Part shown: piece by piece, positions 51,783-60,322 of the stretch
Layout: the number at the start of each line of letters is the position of its first letter
Position numbering within the stretch: position 1 is the first letter of the stretch
Assembly: GCF_900249755.1 (NCBI RefSeq)
Contig: NZ_LT976853.1
Span: forward strand, 96,010 to 160,009
Direction of reading: 5' to 3'
Source of the DNA: Cupriavidus taiwanensis
GTDB lineage: Bacteria > Pseudomonadota > Gammaproteobacteria > Burkholderiales > Burkholderiaceae
DNA: 64,000 nucleotides
Notes under the pieces: model-generated
The model's input: the letters and a program-made list of their open reading frames with translations, nothing else
Told to the model about the DNA's origin: nothing
Databases searched by the model: none
Made by a program: the position numbers and the translations under genes

Positions 51783-52931
51783 TTATTTCAGCAGCTTCCA
51801 CTTGCCGTCGACGATCTGCACCATCACGCGCGCGCGCTGGTCGAAGCCGAGGTGGTCGGTGGCGCTCATGTTCATGATGCCGTGCGATACCGGCAGGTTC
51901 CTGGTCTGCTCCATCGCGTCGCGCAGGGCCTTGCGGAACTCCTTGGTGCCCGGCTGGCCCTTCTTCAGCGCTTCCGGAATGGCGTGCTGCAGGATCAGGC
52001 CCGCATCCCAGGCATGGCCGCCGAAGGTCGAGACCTGTCCGCCGAAGGCCTTCTCGTAGGCGGTCTTGTAGGTCAGCGCCGGCTTTTTCACCGGATTGCT
52101 GTCGGGCAGCTGCTCGGCCACCAGCAGCGGGCCGGCGGGCAGGAAGGTGCCTTCGCAGTCCTTGCCGCACACGCGCAGGAAGTCGGCATTGGCGACACCG
52201 TGGGTCTGGTAGACCTTGCCCTTGTAGCCGCGCTCCTTGAGCGTCTTGGCCGGCAGCGCCGCGGGCGTGCCCGAACCGGCGATCAGCACGGCGTCGGCGT
52301 TGGCGCCCATCATCTTCAGCACCTGCCCGGTAACGGACGTATCGGTGCGGGCAAAGCGCTCGTTGGCGACCACCTTGATCTTGCGCAGCTCGGCCACCTT
52401 GGCGAATTCCTGCGCCCAGCTGTCGCCGTAGGCATCCGCGAAGCCGATGAACGCCACCGTCTTCACGTTGTTGTTGCTCATGTGCTCGGCAATGGCGGTG
52501 GCCATGTGCGAGTCGTTCTGCGGGGTCTTGAAGACCCACGCGCGCTTGGCGTCCATCGGCTCGATGATGCGGGCCGACGCCGCCATGGTGATCATCGGCG
52601 TCTCGTTCTCGGCGACCACGTCGACCATCGCCAGCGAGTTGGGCGTGACGGTGGAGCCCACCATCACGTCGACCTTGTCCTCGCTGATCAGCTTGCGCGT
52701 GTTCTTGACCGCGGTGGTCGTGTCCGAGGCATCGTCCAGCACGATGTACTCGATCTTCTTGCCCGCGATCTCCTTGGGCATCAGCGTGAAGGTGTTCTTT
52801 TCCGGAATGCCCAGCGATGCCGCCGGACCCGTGGCCGACACCGTCACCCCGACCTTGACCTGCGCCTGGGCGGCACCGGCCACCAGGCTGGCCGCAGCGA
52901 TTGCCAGCAGGCTGGCGCGCTTGAAATCCAT
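51783..52931 (-). CDS. livK: LIV/HAAT importer binding protein LivK (system 1)
   Basis: A 382-residue periplasmic-binding protein of the type 1 fold with a signal peptide ending at GAAQAQ (about residue 23). Conserved VKVGVTVSATGPAASLGIPEKNT, DDASDTTTAVKNTRKLI and GSTVTPNSLAM follow. It is transcribed ahead of livH-livMG-livF but separated from them by a strong terminator. The ligand is probably a branched-chain or other hydrophobic amino acid. Confidence 0.93.
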   Translation of the reverse strand: MDFKRASLLAIAAASLVAGAAQAQVKVGVTVSATGPAASLGIPEKNTFTLMPKEIAGKKIEYIVLDDASDTTTAVKNTRKLISEDKVDVMVGSTVTPNSLAMVDVVAENETPMITMAASARIIEPMDAKRAWVFKTPQNDSHMATAIAEHMSNNNVKTVAFIGFADAYGDSWAQEFAKVAELRKIKVVANERFARTDTSVTGQVLKMMGANADAVLIAGSGTPAALPAKTLKERGYKGKVYQTHGVANADFLRVCGKDCEGTFLPAGPLLVAEQLPDSNPVKKPALTYKTAYEKAFGGQVSTFGGHAWDAGLILQHAIPEALKKGQPGTKEFRKALRDAMEQTRNLPVSHGIMNMSATDHLGFDQRARVMVQIVDGKWKLLK

Positions 52932-52960
52932 CTTGTCTCCTTCGGTTCCTGAAACGGAAA

Positions 52961-52999
52961 GGCATCCGTCCGGCGTCCACCGGCGGATGCCCCTTTTTT
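52961..52999. other. Hairpin with plus-strand T-run in the livK upstream region
   Basis: GGCATCC (52961-52967) pairs with GGATGCC (52985-52991), with an inner CCGG/CCGG helix. CC and six T follow on the plus strand. It lies 30 bp upstream of the livK start, where it would also fold in the livK leader RNA. Confidence 0.5.
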
Positions 53000-53219
53000 G
53001 GATCGACCCCTCGGGTCAACGCAGGCACATCGCCGGCACCTGCGCTACAACCAGGAACGACACAGGCCGTTCCCCATTTCCCGTCCACGCCACTCCCCCG
53101 GAAAGGCGCTTCGGTCATTCACCGACCGTGCGGTCGGGAATGCGGATCGAGTCTATCACAGCGCCCTGGCGCGAACAGCGAGGATTAACCCGCATCGCGC
53201 GCCCCGCCTGGCTTTGCCG

Positions 53220-53981
53220 TCAGCGCACGAAGGCGTCCCAGGCGGTCTTCAGGATCAGCGCGCTGACCACCACGATAAACATCTTGCGCACGAAGGCGCT
53301 GCCGTGGCGCAGCGCCAGCTTGCTGCCCACCTGGCTGCCGGCGACGTTGGCCACGGCCATCACCAGGCCCAGCTGCCACCAGACATGGCCCTTGCTCGCC
53401 AGCAGCAGCAGCGCCGCCAGGTTGGTGGCCAGGTTGACCAGCTTGGTCGACGCCGCCGCGTGCAGGAAGTCATAGCCGAACACCCGCACGAACACGATCA
53501 TCAGGAAGCTGCCGGTGCCCGGCCCGAACACGCCGTCATAGAAACCCAGCACGGCGCCGGCGAGCAGCGCCGCGCCGCGTTCGCCCCAGCCGGTCAGCGT
53601 GGGCGCGTGCTCGGCACCGAGATCCTTCTTGGCGACGGTGTAGACCAACAGCGCCACCAGCACGAACGGCAGCGCCTTGCGCAGCGGCTCGGCCGGGATC
53701 AGGGTCAGCGCCCAGGCGCCGGCCATCGAGCACGCAAAGGCCGCCACCACCGCCGGCGCGGTCGCGCCCCAGTAGATGCGCACGCTGCGGCCGTAGCGCA
53801 GCGCCGCGCTGGCGGTGCCGGCGATCGAACCGACCTTGTTGGTCCCGAGCAGCGTGGCCGGCGCCAGGTTGGGATAGGCCGAGAACAGCGCCGGGATCTG
53901 GACCAGCCCGCCGCCGCCGGCGACTGCGTCGATCAGGCCGGCAAGAAAGGCGGCAACCGCCAGGAATGCGAATTCCGTCAT
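53220..53981 (-). CDS. TauE/SafE-family membrane permease (sulfite exporter-like)
   Basis: A 253-residue protein with about eight membrane helices of the TauE/SafE (DUF81) family. The repeated motifs AGLIDAVAGGGGLVQIPAL and LGFYDGVFGPGTGSFL are the two family signatures. Members export sulfite, sulfoacetate or related organic anions, but the substrate of this one cannot be read. The start ATG 53981 (MTEFAFLAVAAF) lies 85 bp after the next gene upstream. Confidence 0.9.
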   Translation of the reverse strand: MTEFAFLAVAAFLAGLIDAVAGGGGLVQIPALFSAYPNLAPATLLGTNKVGSIAGTASAALRYGRSVRIYWGATAPAVVAAFACSMAGAWALTLIPAEPLRKALPFVLVALLVYTVAKKDLGAEHAPTLTGWGERGAALLAGAVLGFYDGVFGPGTGSFLMIVFVRVFGYDFLHAAASTKLVNLATNLAALLLLASKGHVWWQLGLVMAVANVAGSQVGSKLALRHGSAFVRKMFIVVVSALILKTAWDAFVR

Positions 53982-54066
53982 TGCAGAAAAGCGAAATGGG
54001 GGAAAAGGAAGGGAAAACCTGGAAAGTCCGGGACAGCAACGCCGGCGCCCGGCCGGGCGGCGCGGC

Positions 54067-54603
54067 TCAGCCCAGTACCTTGGCCGCCGGCACCAGGCTG
54101 CCGTGCCACATGCCGTTGCCGTGCAGGCGGAAGCCGGGCGGCGCGCCGCCGTGACCGGCCACCAGCCCCGGCGCCAGCAGCGCATGGCGGATGCCGTGTG
54201 CGCGGCCCCACTCGGCCAGCGTGGCGCAGCACGCTTCCAGGCAGGCGCGGCGGGTGGCCGCGTCGAGCTCCGGCCGCATCCACCATTCGCTGGCGCAGGC
54301 CGCCAGGCCCGCCAGCTCCAGGCTGGGCAGCAAGGCCACCGGCAGGCAGGCCAGCAGGCCGCCGCGCTCCGTCGCGCCGCTGGCCAGCAGGCAAATGCCG
54401 CGCCCGGACTGGGCCAGCAGTTCGCCCAGCATCAGCTGCCGCGCGCGCGCATCCGGCACCGGCAAGGGGTGGATGTGGTCCAGCCAGGCCGATACCAGCG
54501 CCGCGTCGGCGCCCTGCCCCAGGCGTACCCGGACCTGCGGCGCGACGGCGCCGCCATCACGTGGCATGGCTGAAGAGGGATCGGGGGGAACGGTGGCAGA
54601 CAT
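54067..54603 (-). CDS. Hypothetical protein, possibly GNAT-like acetyltransferase
   Basis: A 178-residue protein rich in Ala/Leu/Arg. The arrangement of VRVRLGQGADAALVSAWL, GLLACLPVALLPSLELAGLAACASEWWMRPELDAATRRACLEACCATLAEWGRAHGIRHALLAPG resembles the beta-alpha pattern of GNAT N-acetyltransferases, but no clear acetyl-CoA loop (Q/RxxGxG/A) is evident. It lies immediately upstream of the TauE/SafE gene on the same strand. The start could be ATG 54603 or ATG 54567. Function unknown. Confidence 0.55.
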   Translation of the reverse strand: MSATVPPDPSSAMPRDGGAVAPQVRVRLGQGADAALVSAWLDHIHPLPVPDARARQLMLGELLAQSGRGICLLASGATERGGLLACLPVALLPSLELAGLAACASEWWMRPELDAATRRACLEACCATLAEWGRAHGIRHALLAPGLVAGHGGAPPGFRLHGNGMWHGSLVPAAKVLG

Positions 54604-54920
54604 GGGCGGGCAGCAAGGAGCGCCCGCATTGTCGCATGCGTGAGGGGCGAGGTGATGCCGATGCGGCATGAGCGCCCCAAAATGGGGCGAAGCCGTCACT
54701 GCAGGGGCGGGAAGCGCCAATGAAAAAAGCGTTGCCGAGGATCACCCGGCAACGCCCTTTATTTATAACGCTGCTACCCGACACCGGGTGCGCGCCTGTC
54801 GTCTCCTCGCTTCCGCCTCCATTTAACCTGCGAAAACCGTATATGGAATGTAACGAAGCGGTGCATCGAGGACAAGCTAGAAAAAACCCTAGCCCCAGAA
54901 TCGGGCATGTCGACCCGCGG
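54604..54920. other. Spacer between the second LIV operon and the GNAT-like gene
   Basis: 317 bp with no supported gene. It contains the terminator at 54723-54755 and, to its right, about 140 bp that would be the 3' untranslated end of the livM transcript. Confidence 0.5.
54723..54755 (-). terminator. Terminator of the second LIV operon
   Basis: GCGTTGCCG (54729-54737) pairs with CGGCAACGC (54747-54755). On the minus strand six T follow. It lies about 165 nt after the livM stop. Confidence 0.85.
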
Positions 54921-55976
54921 TCACTCCCGGCGCCCGGCGTGGCCGCCGAAGCGCGCCAGCAGTTCGCCCATGATGCCGCGGCGGAAGGTCAGCACGCAGA
55001 TCACGAAGATCACGCCGGTCACCATCGTCACCGACTCCCCCAGCGTGCCGAACCACGAGATGCCGGTCACCGACGCCAGGAAGTTGCCGATGTCGCCCAG
55101 CTTGTTCTCCAGCGCGACGATCACGAACGCGCCGACGATCGGCCCTGACAGCGTCCCGAGGCCGCCGACCAGCGTCATCAGGATCACCGACCCCGACATC
55201 GACCAGTGCACGTCGGTCAGGGTCTCGAAGCCCAGCACCAGCGCCTTGATCGAGCCGGCCAGCCCCGACAGCGCCGCCGACAGCACGAACGCGGTCAGCT
55301 TGAAGCGGTCGACGTCATAGCCCAGCGAGATCGCGCGCGGCTCGTTCTCCTTGATCGCCTTCAGGATCTGGCCGAACGGCGAATGCACCGTGCGCACGAT
55401 CAGCGCGAAGGCGGCGACGATGATCACCAGCGCCACGTAGTACAGCGTCAGGTCGTCCGACAACGGCAGCACCCCGAACAGCTTGCCGCGCGGGATGCCC
55501 TGCAGCCCGTCCTCGCCGCCGGTGAACGGCGCCTGCAGGCAGATAAAGAACAGCATCTGCGCCAGCGCCAGCGTGATCATCGAGAAGTAGATGCCCTGGC
55601 GCCGGATGGCCAGCGAGCCCACCACGTAGCCGATCAGCGCGCCGGCGCCGGTGCCCAGGATCAGGCCGATTTCCGGCGTCACGCCCCACACCTTCATGGC
55701 ATGGCCGGCAGCGTAGCCGGCGCCGCCGAAGAAGGCCGCGTGGCCGAACGACAGCAGCCCGGTATAGCCGATCAGCAGGTTGAAGGCGCACGCAAACAGC
55801 GCGAAGCACAGCACCTTGAGCACGAACACCGGATACGCCCCGGCCAGCGGCGCCGCCAGCAGTGCCAGCAGCAGCAATCCGTACAACAGTTTCTTCTGCA
55901 CGCCTTGACCCTTTCCTGCCTTGCCTGCATTGGCCGCCACGGTGGCTGGCGTCGATGATGTGGACGGTGCGCTCAT
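54921..55976 (-). CDS. livM: LIV/HAAT importer permease LivM (system 2)
   Basis: A 351-residue permease with about nine to ten membrane helices after a hydrophilic Ala/Ser-rich N-terminus of some 28 residues. The family motif FNLLIGYTGLLSFGHAAFFGGAGYAAG and the EAA-like KAIKENEPRAISLGYD loop that contacts the ATPases are visible. ATG 55976 overlaps the livH TGA by one base, with AAGGAGAAG before it. It is the last gene of the livG-livF-livK-livH-livM series. Confidence 0.95.
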   Translation of the reverse strand: MSAPSTSSTPATVAANAGKAGKGQGVQKKLLYGLLLLALLAAPLAGAYPVFVLKVLCFALFACAFNLLIGYTGLLSFGHAAFFGGAGYAAGHAMKVWGVTPEIGLILGTGAGALIGYVVGSLAIRRQGIYFSMITLALAQMLFFICLQAPFTGGEDGLQGIPRGKLFGVLPLSDDLTLYYVALVIIVAAFALIVRTVHSPFGQILKAIKENEPRAISLGYDVDRFKLTAFVLSAALSGLAGSIKALVLGFETLTDVHWSMSGSVILMTLVGGLGTLSGPIVGAFVIVALENKLGDIGNFLASVTGISWFGTLGESVTMVTGVIFVICVLTFRRGIMGELLARFGGHAGRRE

Positions 55977-56890
55977 CACTTCTCCTTGCCGAACAGCCCG
56001 GCCGGGCGCAGCAGCAGCACGATCACCATGATGAAGAACACCACGGTTGCCGAGGCTTCCGGATAGAACACTTTGGTCAGGCCTTCGATCACGCCGAGCC
56101 CGAGGCCGGTGAGGATCGAGCCCATGATCGAACCCATGCCGCCGATCACCACCACCGCGAACACGACGATGATCAGGTTCTGCCCCATCAGCGGCGAGAT
56201 CTGGATCACCGGCGCGGCCAGCACGCCGGCAAACGCGGCCAGCGCCACGCCGAAGCCGTAGGTCAGCGTCACCATCAGCGGCACGTTGACGCCGAAGGCC
56301 TCGACCATCTTGGGGTTCTCGGTGCCGGCGCGCAGGTAGGCGCCCAGCTTGGTCTTCTCGATCACGTACCAGGTGGCAAAGCACACCGCCAGCGAAGCCA
56401 CCACCACCCAGGCGCGGTAGTTGGGCAGGATCATGAAGCCCAGGTCAGTGGCGCCCTGCAGCGCGTCCGGGGTCTGGTACGGCAGGCCCGAGACGCCGTA
56501 GATCGAGCGGAAGATGCCTTCGATCACCAGCGTGATGCCCAGCGTCAGCAGCAGGCCGTAGATATGGTCGAGCTTGTAGATCCAGCGCAGCATGGTCTTT
56601 TCGATCACCACGCCCAGCGCGGCGACCACCAGCGGCGAAAGCAGCAGCATGATCCAGTAATTCAGCCCGGCGTACTCCATGCCCATCCAGGCCAGCACCG
56701 CGCCCAGCATGAAGAGCGCGCCGTGCGCAAAGTTGATGACGTTGAGCAGGCCGAAGATCACCGCCAGGCCCAGGCTCAGCATCGCATAGAAGGCGCCGTT
56801 GACCAGCCCCAGCAAGAGCTGGGAAAGCATGGCCGGCAGGGGGATTCCGAAGATGTCCATGGGCATCGATTGCTGGTTGTTGGCAGACAC
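55976..56890 (-). CDS. livH: LIV/HAAT importer permease LivH (system 2)
   Basis: A 304-residue permease, near the usual length. LGLVNGAFYAMLSLGLAVIFGLLNVINFAHGALFMLGA is the classic LivH opening; RAGTENPKMVEAFGVNV forms the cytoplasmic coupling loop and GGMGSIMGSILTGLGLGVIEG is conserved. ATG 56890 is the furthest upstream start; ATG 56866 and 56860 are also possible. Its gap from livK holds two GC-rich palindromic repeats. Confidence 0.95.
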   Translation of the reverse strand: MSANNQQSMPMDIFGIPLPAMLSQLLLGLVNGAFYAMLSLGLAVIFGLLNVINFAHGALFMLGAVLAWMGMEYAGLNYWIMLLLSPLVVAALGVVIEKTMLRWIYKLDHIYGLLLTLGITLVIEGIFRSIYGVSGLPYQTPDALQGATDLGFMILPNYRAWVVVASLAVCFATWYVIEKTKLGAYLRAGTENPKMVEAFGVNVPLMVTLTYGFGVALAAFAGVLAAPVIQISPLMGQNLIIVVFAVVVIGGMGSIMGSILTGLGLGVIEGLTKVFYPEASATVVFFIMVIVLLLRPAGLFGKEK

Positions 56891-56951
56891 TAGGCAGAGC
56901 CAACGGTTTTGGGCGCGCCAAAGCCGCCCGAGCTTGCCTGAGCAAGGTGTT

Positions 56952-57137
56952 CTCCCTCTGCCCTCACGGGGAGAGGGTTGGGGTGCGGGGCGGTTTAGCG
57001 AGGAACCACGTCAAGCGAAGCCTTCGGTGTGTTCCAGCATGGCGCCCCTGGCAAGGCCAGCGGTGTTACCCCGCCGACCTCAGCCCTTGACGCTCAAGCC
57101 CTCACCCCCTGCCCCTCTCCCGCAAGCGGGAGAGGGG
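56952..57137. repeat. Pair of facing CCCTCTCCC-type intergenic repeats
   Basis: The right copy is a perfect 12-bp inverted repeat (57112-57123 with 57126-57137; arms CCCCTCTCCCGC, AA loop). A related, less symmetric copy with GGGGAGAGGGTTGGGGTG lies near 56952-56984 in the opposite orientation. The livH-livK gap (56891-57164) holds nothing else recognisable. Confidence 0.6.
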
Positions 57138-57164
57138 AGCCAACCGTCGCCGTTGCGCTGGCGA

Positions 57165-58373
57165 CTACTTCTTCAGCATCGCGCACTTCGACTCGGCCAC
57201 CGTGGTGAAGGCCTGCTCGCCCGGGATGGTCGCGACCACCTTCAGGTAATCCCACGGCTTCTTCGATTCGGCCGCGGTCTTCACCTGCATCAGGTACATG
57301 TCGTGGATGCCACGGCCGTCCTGGCGGATATAGCCCTTGGTGTAGAAGTCGTTGATCTTCATCTTCTTCAGCTCGGCCATGACCTTGTCCGGATCGTCGG
57401 TCTTGGCGGCTTCGACGGCCTTCAGGTAGGTGCTGGCGGCCGAGTAGTCCGCGGCCTGCAGGCTGCTCGGCATCTTCTTCATCTTGCCGAAGAAGCGGTT
57501 GGCGAACTTGCGGGTGTCGTCGTTCATGTCCCAGTACCAGCTGTCGGTCATCAGCAGGCCTTCGGTGTTCTTCAGCCCGAGGCTGTGCACGTCGTTGATG
57601 AACATCAGCAGGCCGGCGATCTTCATCGACTTGGTGATGCCGAATTCCTTGGCCGCCTTGATCGAGTTGATGGTGTCGCCGCCGGCGTTGGCCAGGCCCA
57701 GGATCTGCGCCTTGGACGCCTGCGCCTGCAGCAGGAACGACGAGAAGTCCGAGGCCGACAGCGGATGGCGCACCTGCCCTGCCACGGTGCCGCCGTTGGC
57801 CTTGACCACCGCGGCGGTGTCGCTTTCCAGCGAATGGCCGAAGGCGTAGTCGGCGGTCAGGAAGAACCACGACTTGCCGCCCTGCTTGACCACCGCGCTG
57901 CCGGTGCCCTTGGCCAGCGCCACCGTGTCATAGGCGTAGTGCACCGTGTACGGGGAGCACTCTTCGTTGGTCAGGCGCGCGGTGCCGGCGCCGATATTGA
58001 TGTAGACGCGCTTCTTCTCGGAAGCCACCTTGTTCATCGCCAGCGCGGTGCCGGAGTTGGTGCCGCCCAGCAGCATGTCCAGGCCTTGCTGGTCCATCCA
58101 TTCGCGCGCCTTCGAGGCGGCGATGTCGGCCTTGTTCTGGTGGTCGGCCGAGACGATCTCGATGGGCTTGCCCAGCACCTTGCCGCCGCGGTCCTCGATC
58201 GCCATCTTGATGGCTTCCAGGCCGCCGGGACCGTCGATATCGGCATACAGGCCCGACATGTCGGTGATGTAGCCGATCTTGACGGTGTCGCCCGATACTT
58301 GTGCGGCAGCGCCGAAGGACACCGCACCCATGGCAATGGCCGCCATCGCGGCCGCGAGCCGAGTCTTTTTCAT
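57165..58373 (-). CDS. livK: LIV/HAAT importer binding protein LivK (system 2)
   Basis: A 402-residue type 1 periplasmic-binding protein with a signal peptide ending at FGAAAQ (about residue 25). Conserved VKIGYITDMSGLYADIDGPGGLEAIKMA and GGTNSGTALAMNKV place it with the binding proteins of the amide/urea/branched-chain group. AGGAG lies 9 bases before ATG 58373. It sits 79 bp after livF and before livH. Confidence 0.93.
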   Translation of the reverse strand: MKKTRLAAAMAAIAMGAVSFGAAAQVSGDTVKIGYITDMSGLYADIDGPGGLEAIKMAIEDRGGKVLGKPIEIVSADHQNKADIAASKAREWMDQQGLDMLLGGTNSGTALAMNKVASEKKRVYINIGAGTARLTNEECSPYTVHYAYDTVALAKGTGSAVVKQGGKSWFFLTADYAFGHSLESDTAAVVKANGGTVAGQVRHPLSASDFSSFLLQAQASKAQILGLANAGGDTINSIKAAKEFGITKSMKIAGLLMFINDVHSLGLKNTEGLLMTDSWYWDMNDDTRKFANRFFGKMKKMPSSLQAADYSAASTYLKAVEAAKTDDPDKVMAELKKMKINDFYTKGYIRQDGRGIHDMYLMQVKTAAESKKPWDYLKVVATIPGEQAFTTVAESKCAMLKK

Positions 58374-58452
58374 TTCCCTGTCTCCTGATTTGCGGCGGCG
58401 TGCGCGCCACCCGTTCCTGCCAACAAGCAACCATCGACCCGCGTTGCGCGGA

Positions 58453-59178
58453 TCAGACCCCGAGCAATTCATGCAGCACCGGCATCTTGGCCTGCAGCTC
58501 ACTGGCCGCGAAGCGTTCGACGATGGTGCCGTGCTCCATCACGTAGAAGCGGTCCGCCAGCGGCGCGGCGAAGCGGAAGTTCTGCTCCACCATCACCACC
58601 GTGTACCCCTTCTGCTTGAGCATCCGGATCATGCGCGCCAGCGCCTGCACGATCACCGGTGCCAGCCCTTCCGAGATTTCGTCGAGCAGCAGCAGGTTGG
58701 CGCCGGTGCGCAGGATGCGCCCGACCGCCAGCATCTGCTGCTCGCCGCCCGACAGCCGCGTGCCCTGGCTCTGGCGGCGCTCCTTCAGGTTCGGGAACAT
58801 CTCGTAGATGTCGGCCTCGCTCATGCCCTGGCTGGCGTCGGCGCCCTTGAGCACCGGCGGCAGCATCAGGTTCTCTTCGCACGAGAGGCTGGAGAAGATG
58901 GCGCGCTCTTCCGGGCAATAGCCGATGCCGTAGTGCGCGATCTTGTGCGTGGGCAGGCCGATGGTCTCGTGGCCGTCCACCTTGATCGAGCCCTTGCGCG
59001 CGCCGGTCAGTCCCATGATCGCGCGCAGCGTGGTGGTGCGCCCGGCGCCGTTGCGCCCGAGCAGCGTGACCACCTCGCCGCGGTTCACGGTCAGGTCGAC
59101 GCCGTGCAGGATGTGCGATTCGCCGTACCAGGCGTGCAGGCCCTTGATTTCCAGGGCGGGAGTATTGGCTGTGCTCAT
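58453..59178 (-). CDS. livF: LIV/HAAT importer ATPase LivF (system 2), Walker A Lys replaced by Arg
   Basis: A 241-residue ABC ATPase. The phosphate-binding loop reads GRNGAGRTTT: the invariant Walker A lysine is Arg (codon CGC). The other motifs are normal: LSGGEQQMLAVGRIL signature, Walker B LLLLDEISEGLAP (the residue after Glu-proximal Asp differs from the usual DEP) and VMVEQNFRFA. Either the partner LivG, whose site is intact, carries catalysis, or this branch tolerates Arg. It starts 15 bp after livG. Confidence 0.94.
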   Translation of the reverse strand: MSTANTPALEIKGLHAWYGESHILHGVDLTVNRGEVVTLLGRNGAGRTTTLRAIMGLTGARKGSIKVDGHETIGLPTHKIAHYGIGYCPEERAIFSSLSCEENLMLPPVLKGADASQGMSEADIYEMFPNLKERRQSQGTRLSGGEQQMLAVGRILRTGANLLLLDEISEGLAPVIVQALARMIRMLKQKGYTVVMVEQNFRFAAPLADRFYVMEHGTIVERFAASELQAKMPVLHELLGV

Positions 59179-59193
59179 GGTGTCGTCCCCGCC

Positions 59194-59970
59194 TCAGTGC
59201 GCGCCCTGCAGTTCCGCGTCGACGGTGCCCATGTAGGCCTCCATCACGCGCGGGTCCTTCGACACTTCCGCATACGGGCCTTCGGCCAGGATCGCGCCAC
59301 GCTGCAGCACCGTGATCTTGTCGGCGATCGATGAGACCACGCTCATGTTGTGCTCGACCATCAGGATGGTGCGGCCCGCCGAGACCTGCTTGATCAGCTG
59401 CGTGACGCGGTCCACGTCTTCGTGGCCCATGCCCTGCGTGGGTTCGTCGAGCAGCATCAGCTCGGGCTCCATCGCCAGCGTGGTGGCAATCTCCAGCGCG
59501 CGCTTGCGCCCGTAAGGAAGGTTCACCGTCAGCGTGTGCGCGAACTCGGTCAGGCCGACCTGCTCGAGCAGTTCCATGGCGCGGTCGTTGAGCACCTCCA
59601 GCGTGCGCTCGCTGCGCCAGAACTGGTACGCCGTGCCGAGTTGCCGCTGCAGCCCGATGCGCACGTTCTCCATCACCGTCAGGTGCGGGAACACGGCCGA
59701 GATCTGGAACGAGCGGATCACGCCGCGCCGCGCGATCTGCGCGGGCTTTTCGCGGGTGATGTCGATGCCGTTGAAGAGAATGGTGCCGGTGGTCGGCTCC
59801 AGGAACTTGGTGAGCAGGTTGAAGCAAGTGGTCTTGCCCGCGCCGTTGGGGCCGATCAACGCATGGATCGAGCCGCGGCGCACCCGCAGGTTAACGTCGC
59901 TCACCGCCGTGAACCCCTTGAACTCCTTGGTGAGGTTCCGCGTTTCCAGGATGGTTTCCTGCTGGTTCAT
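59194..59970 (-). CDS. livG: LIV/HAAT importer ATPase LivG (system 2)
   Basis: A 258-residue ABC ATPase with intact Walker A GPNGAGKTT, the LivG-type signature LPYGRKRALEIATTLA, Walker B LMLLDEPTQGMG and the switch region MVEHNMSVV. AGGAGAC precedes ATG 59970. It is the first gene of the second LIV operon, with a 350-bp gap upstream. Its intact site contrasts with the altered Walker A of the adjacent LivF. Confidence 0.95.
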   Translation of the reverse strand: MNQQETILETRNLTKEFKGFTAVSDVNLRVRRGSIHALIGPNGAGKTTCFNLLTKFLEPTTGTILFNGIDITREKPAQIARRGVIRSFQISAVFPHLTVMENVRIGLQRQLGTAYQFWRSERTLEVLNDRAMELLEQVGLTEFAHTLTVNLPYGRKRALEIATTLAMEPELMLLDEPTQGMGHEDVDRVTQLIKQVSAGRTILMVEHNMSVVSSIADKITVLQRGAILAEGPYAEVSKDPRVMEAYMGTVDAELQGAH

Positions 59971-60322
59971 GTCTCCTGCCCGCCCTCTTGCTGTACTGCC
60001 GGGGTGATGCCCGGCACTGACAATGGTCCGAACCGGCCTTGTAGGCCCTTTGCTGCCGCTTGTTCCGTCAGGCGTGCCGTGATGGCGGCCCTGCCTGCGG
60101 GTTTTTATCAGTGCGGGGCGGCTCCCGCGAGGGCTGCGATGGCGGCATGGGATGTGCGGCCGAAGCACCCTGTGAGGCGTCTATTGTGTGCGCCTGTTGC
60201 ATCGCAAAACATCGGGGTTTGCACTATGAAACATGAACCAAGTGTCAGTTTTTTCGCGGCCGCACAAGCGCCGCAAGCGCCGCATGACCTTCACCCCGCT
60301 GGCGGTCATGCGGCGAGCCGCT
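59971..60322. other. Spacer between livG and the GMC oxidoreductase gene
   Basis: 352 bp without a supported gene. It should contain the promoter of the second LIV operon, for which I see no clear hexamer pair, and it carries an inverted repeat at 60278-60315. Confidence 0.45.
60278..60315. other. 12-bp inverted repeat after the GMC oxidoreductase gene
   Basis: CGCCGCATGACC (60278-60289) and its exact complement (60304-60315) enclose a 14-nt loop. It lies just past the stop codon, lacks a T-run, and may stabilise the 3' end or act in rho-dependent termination. Confidence 0.5.
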
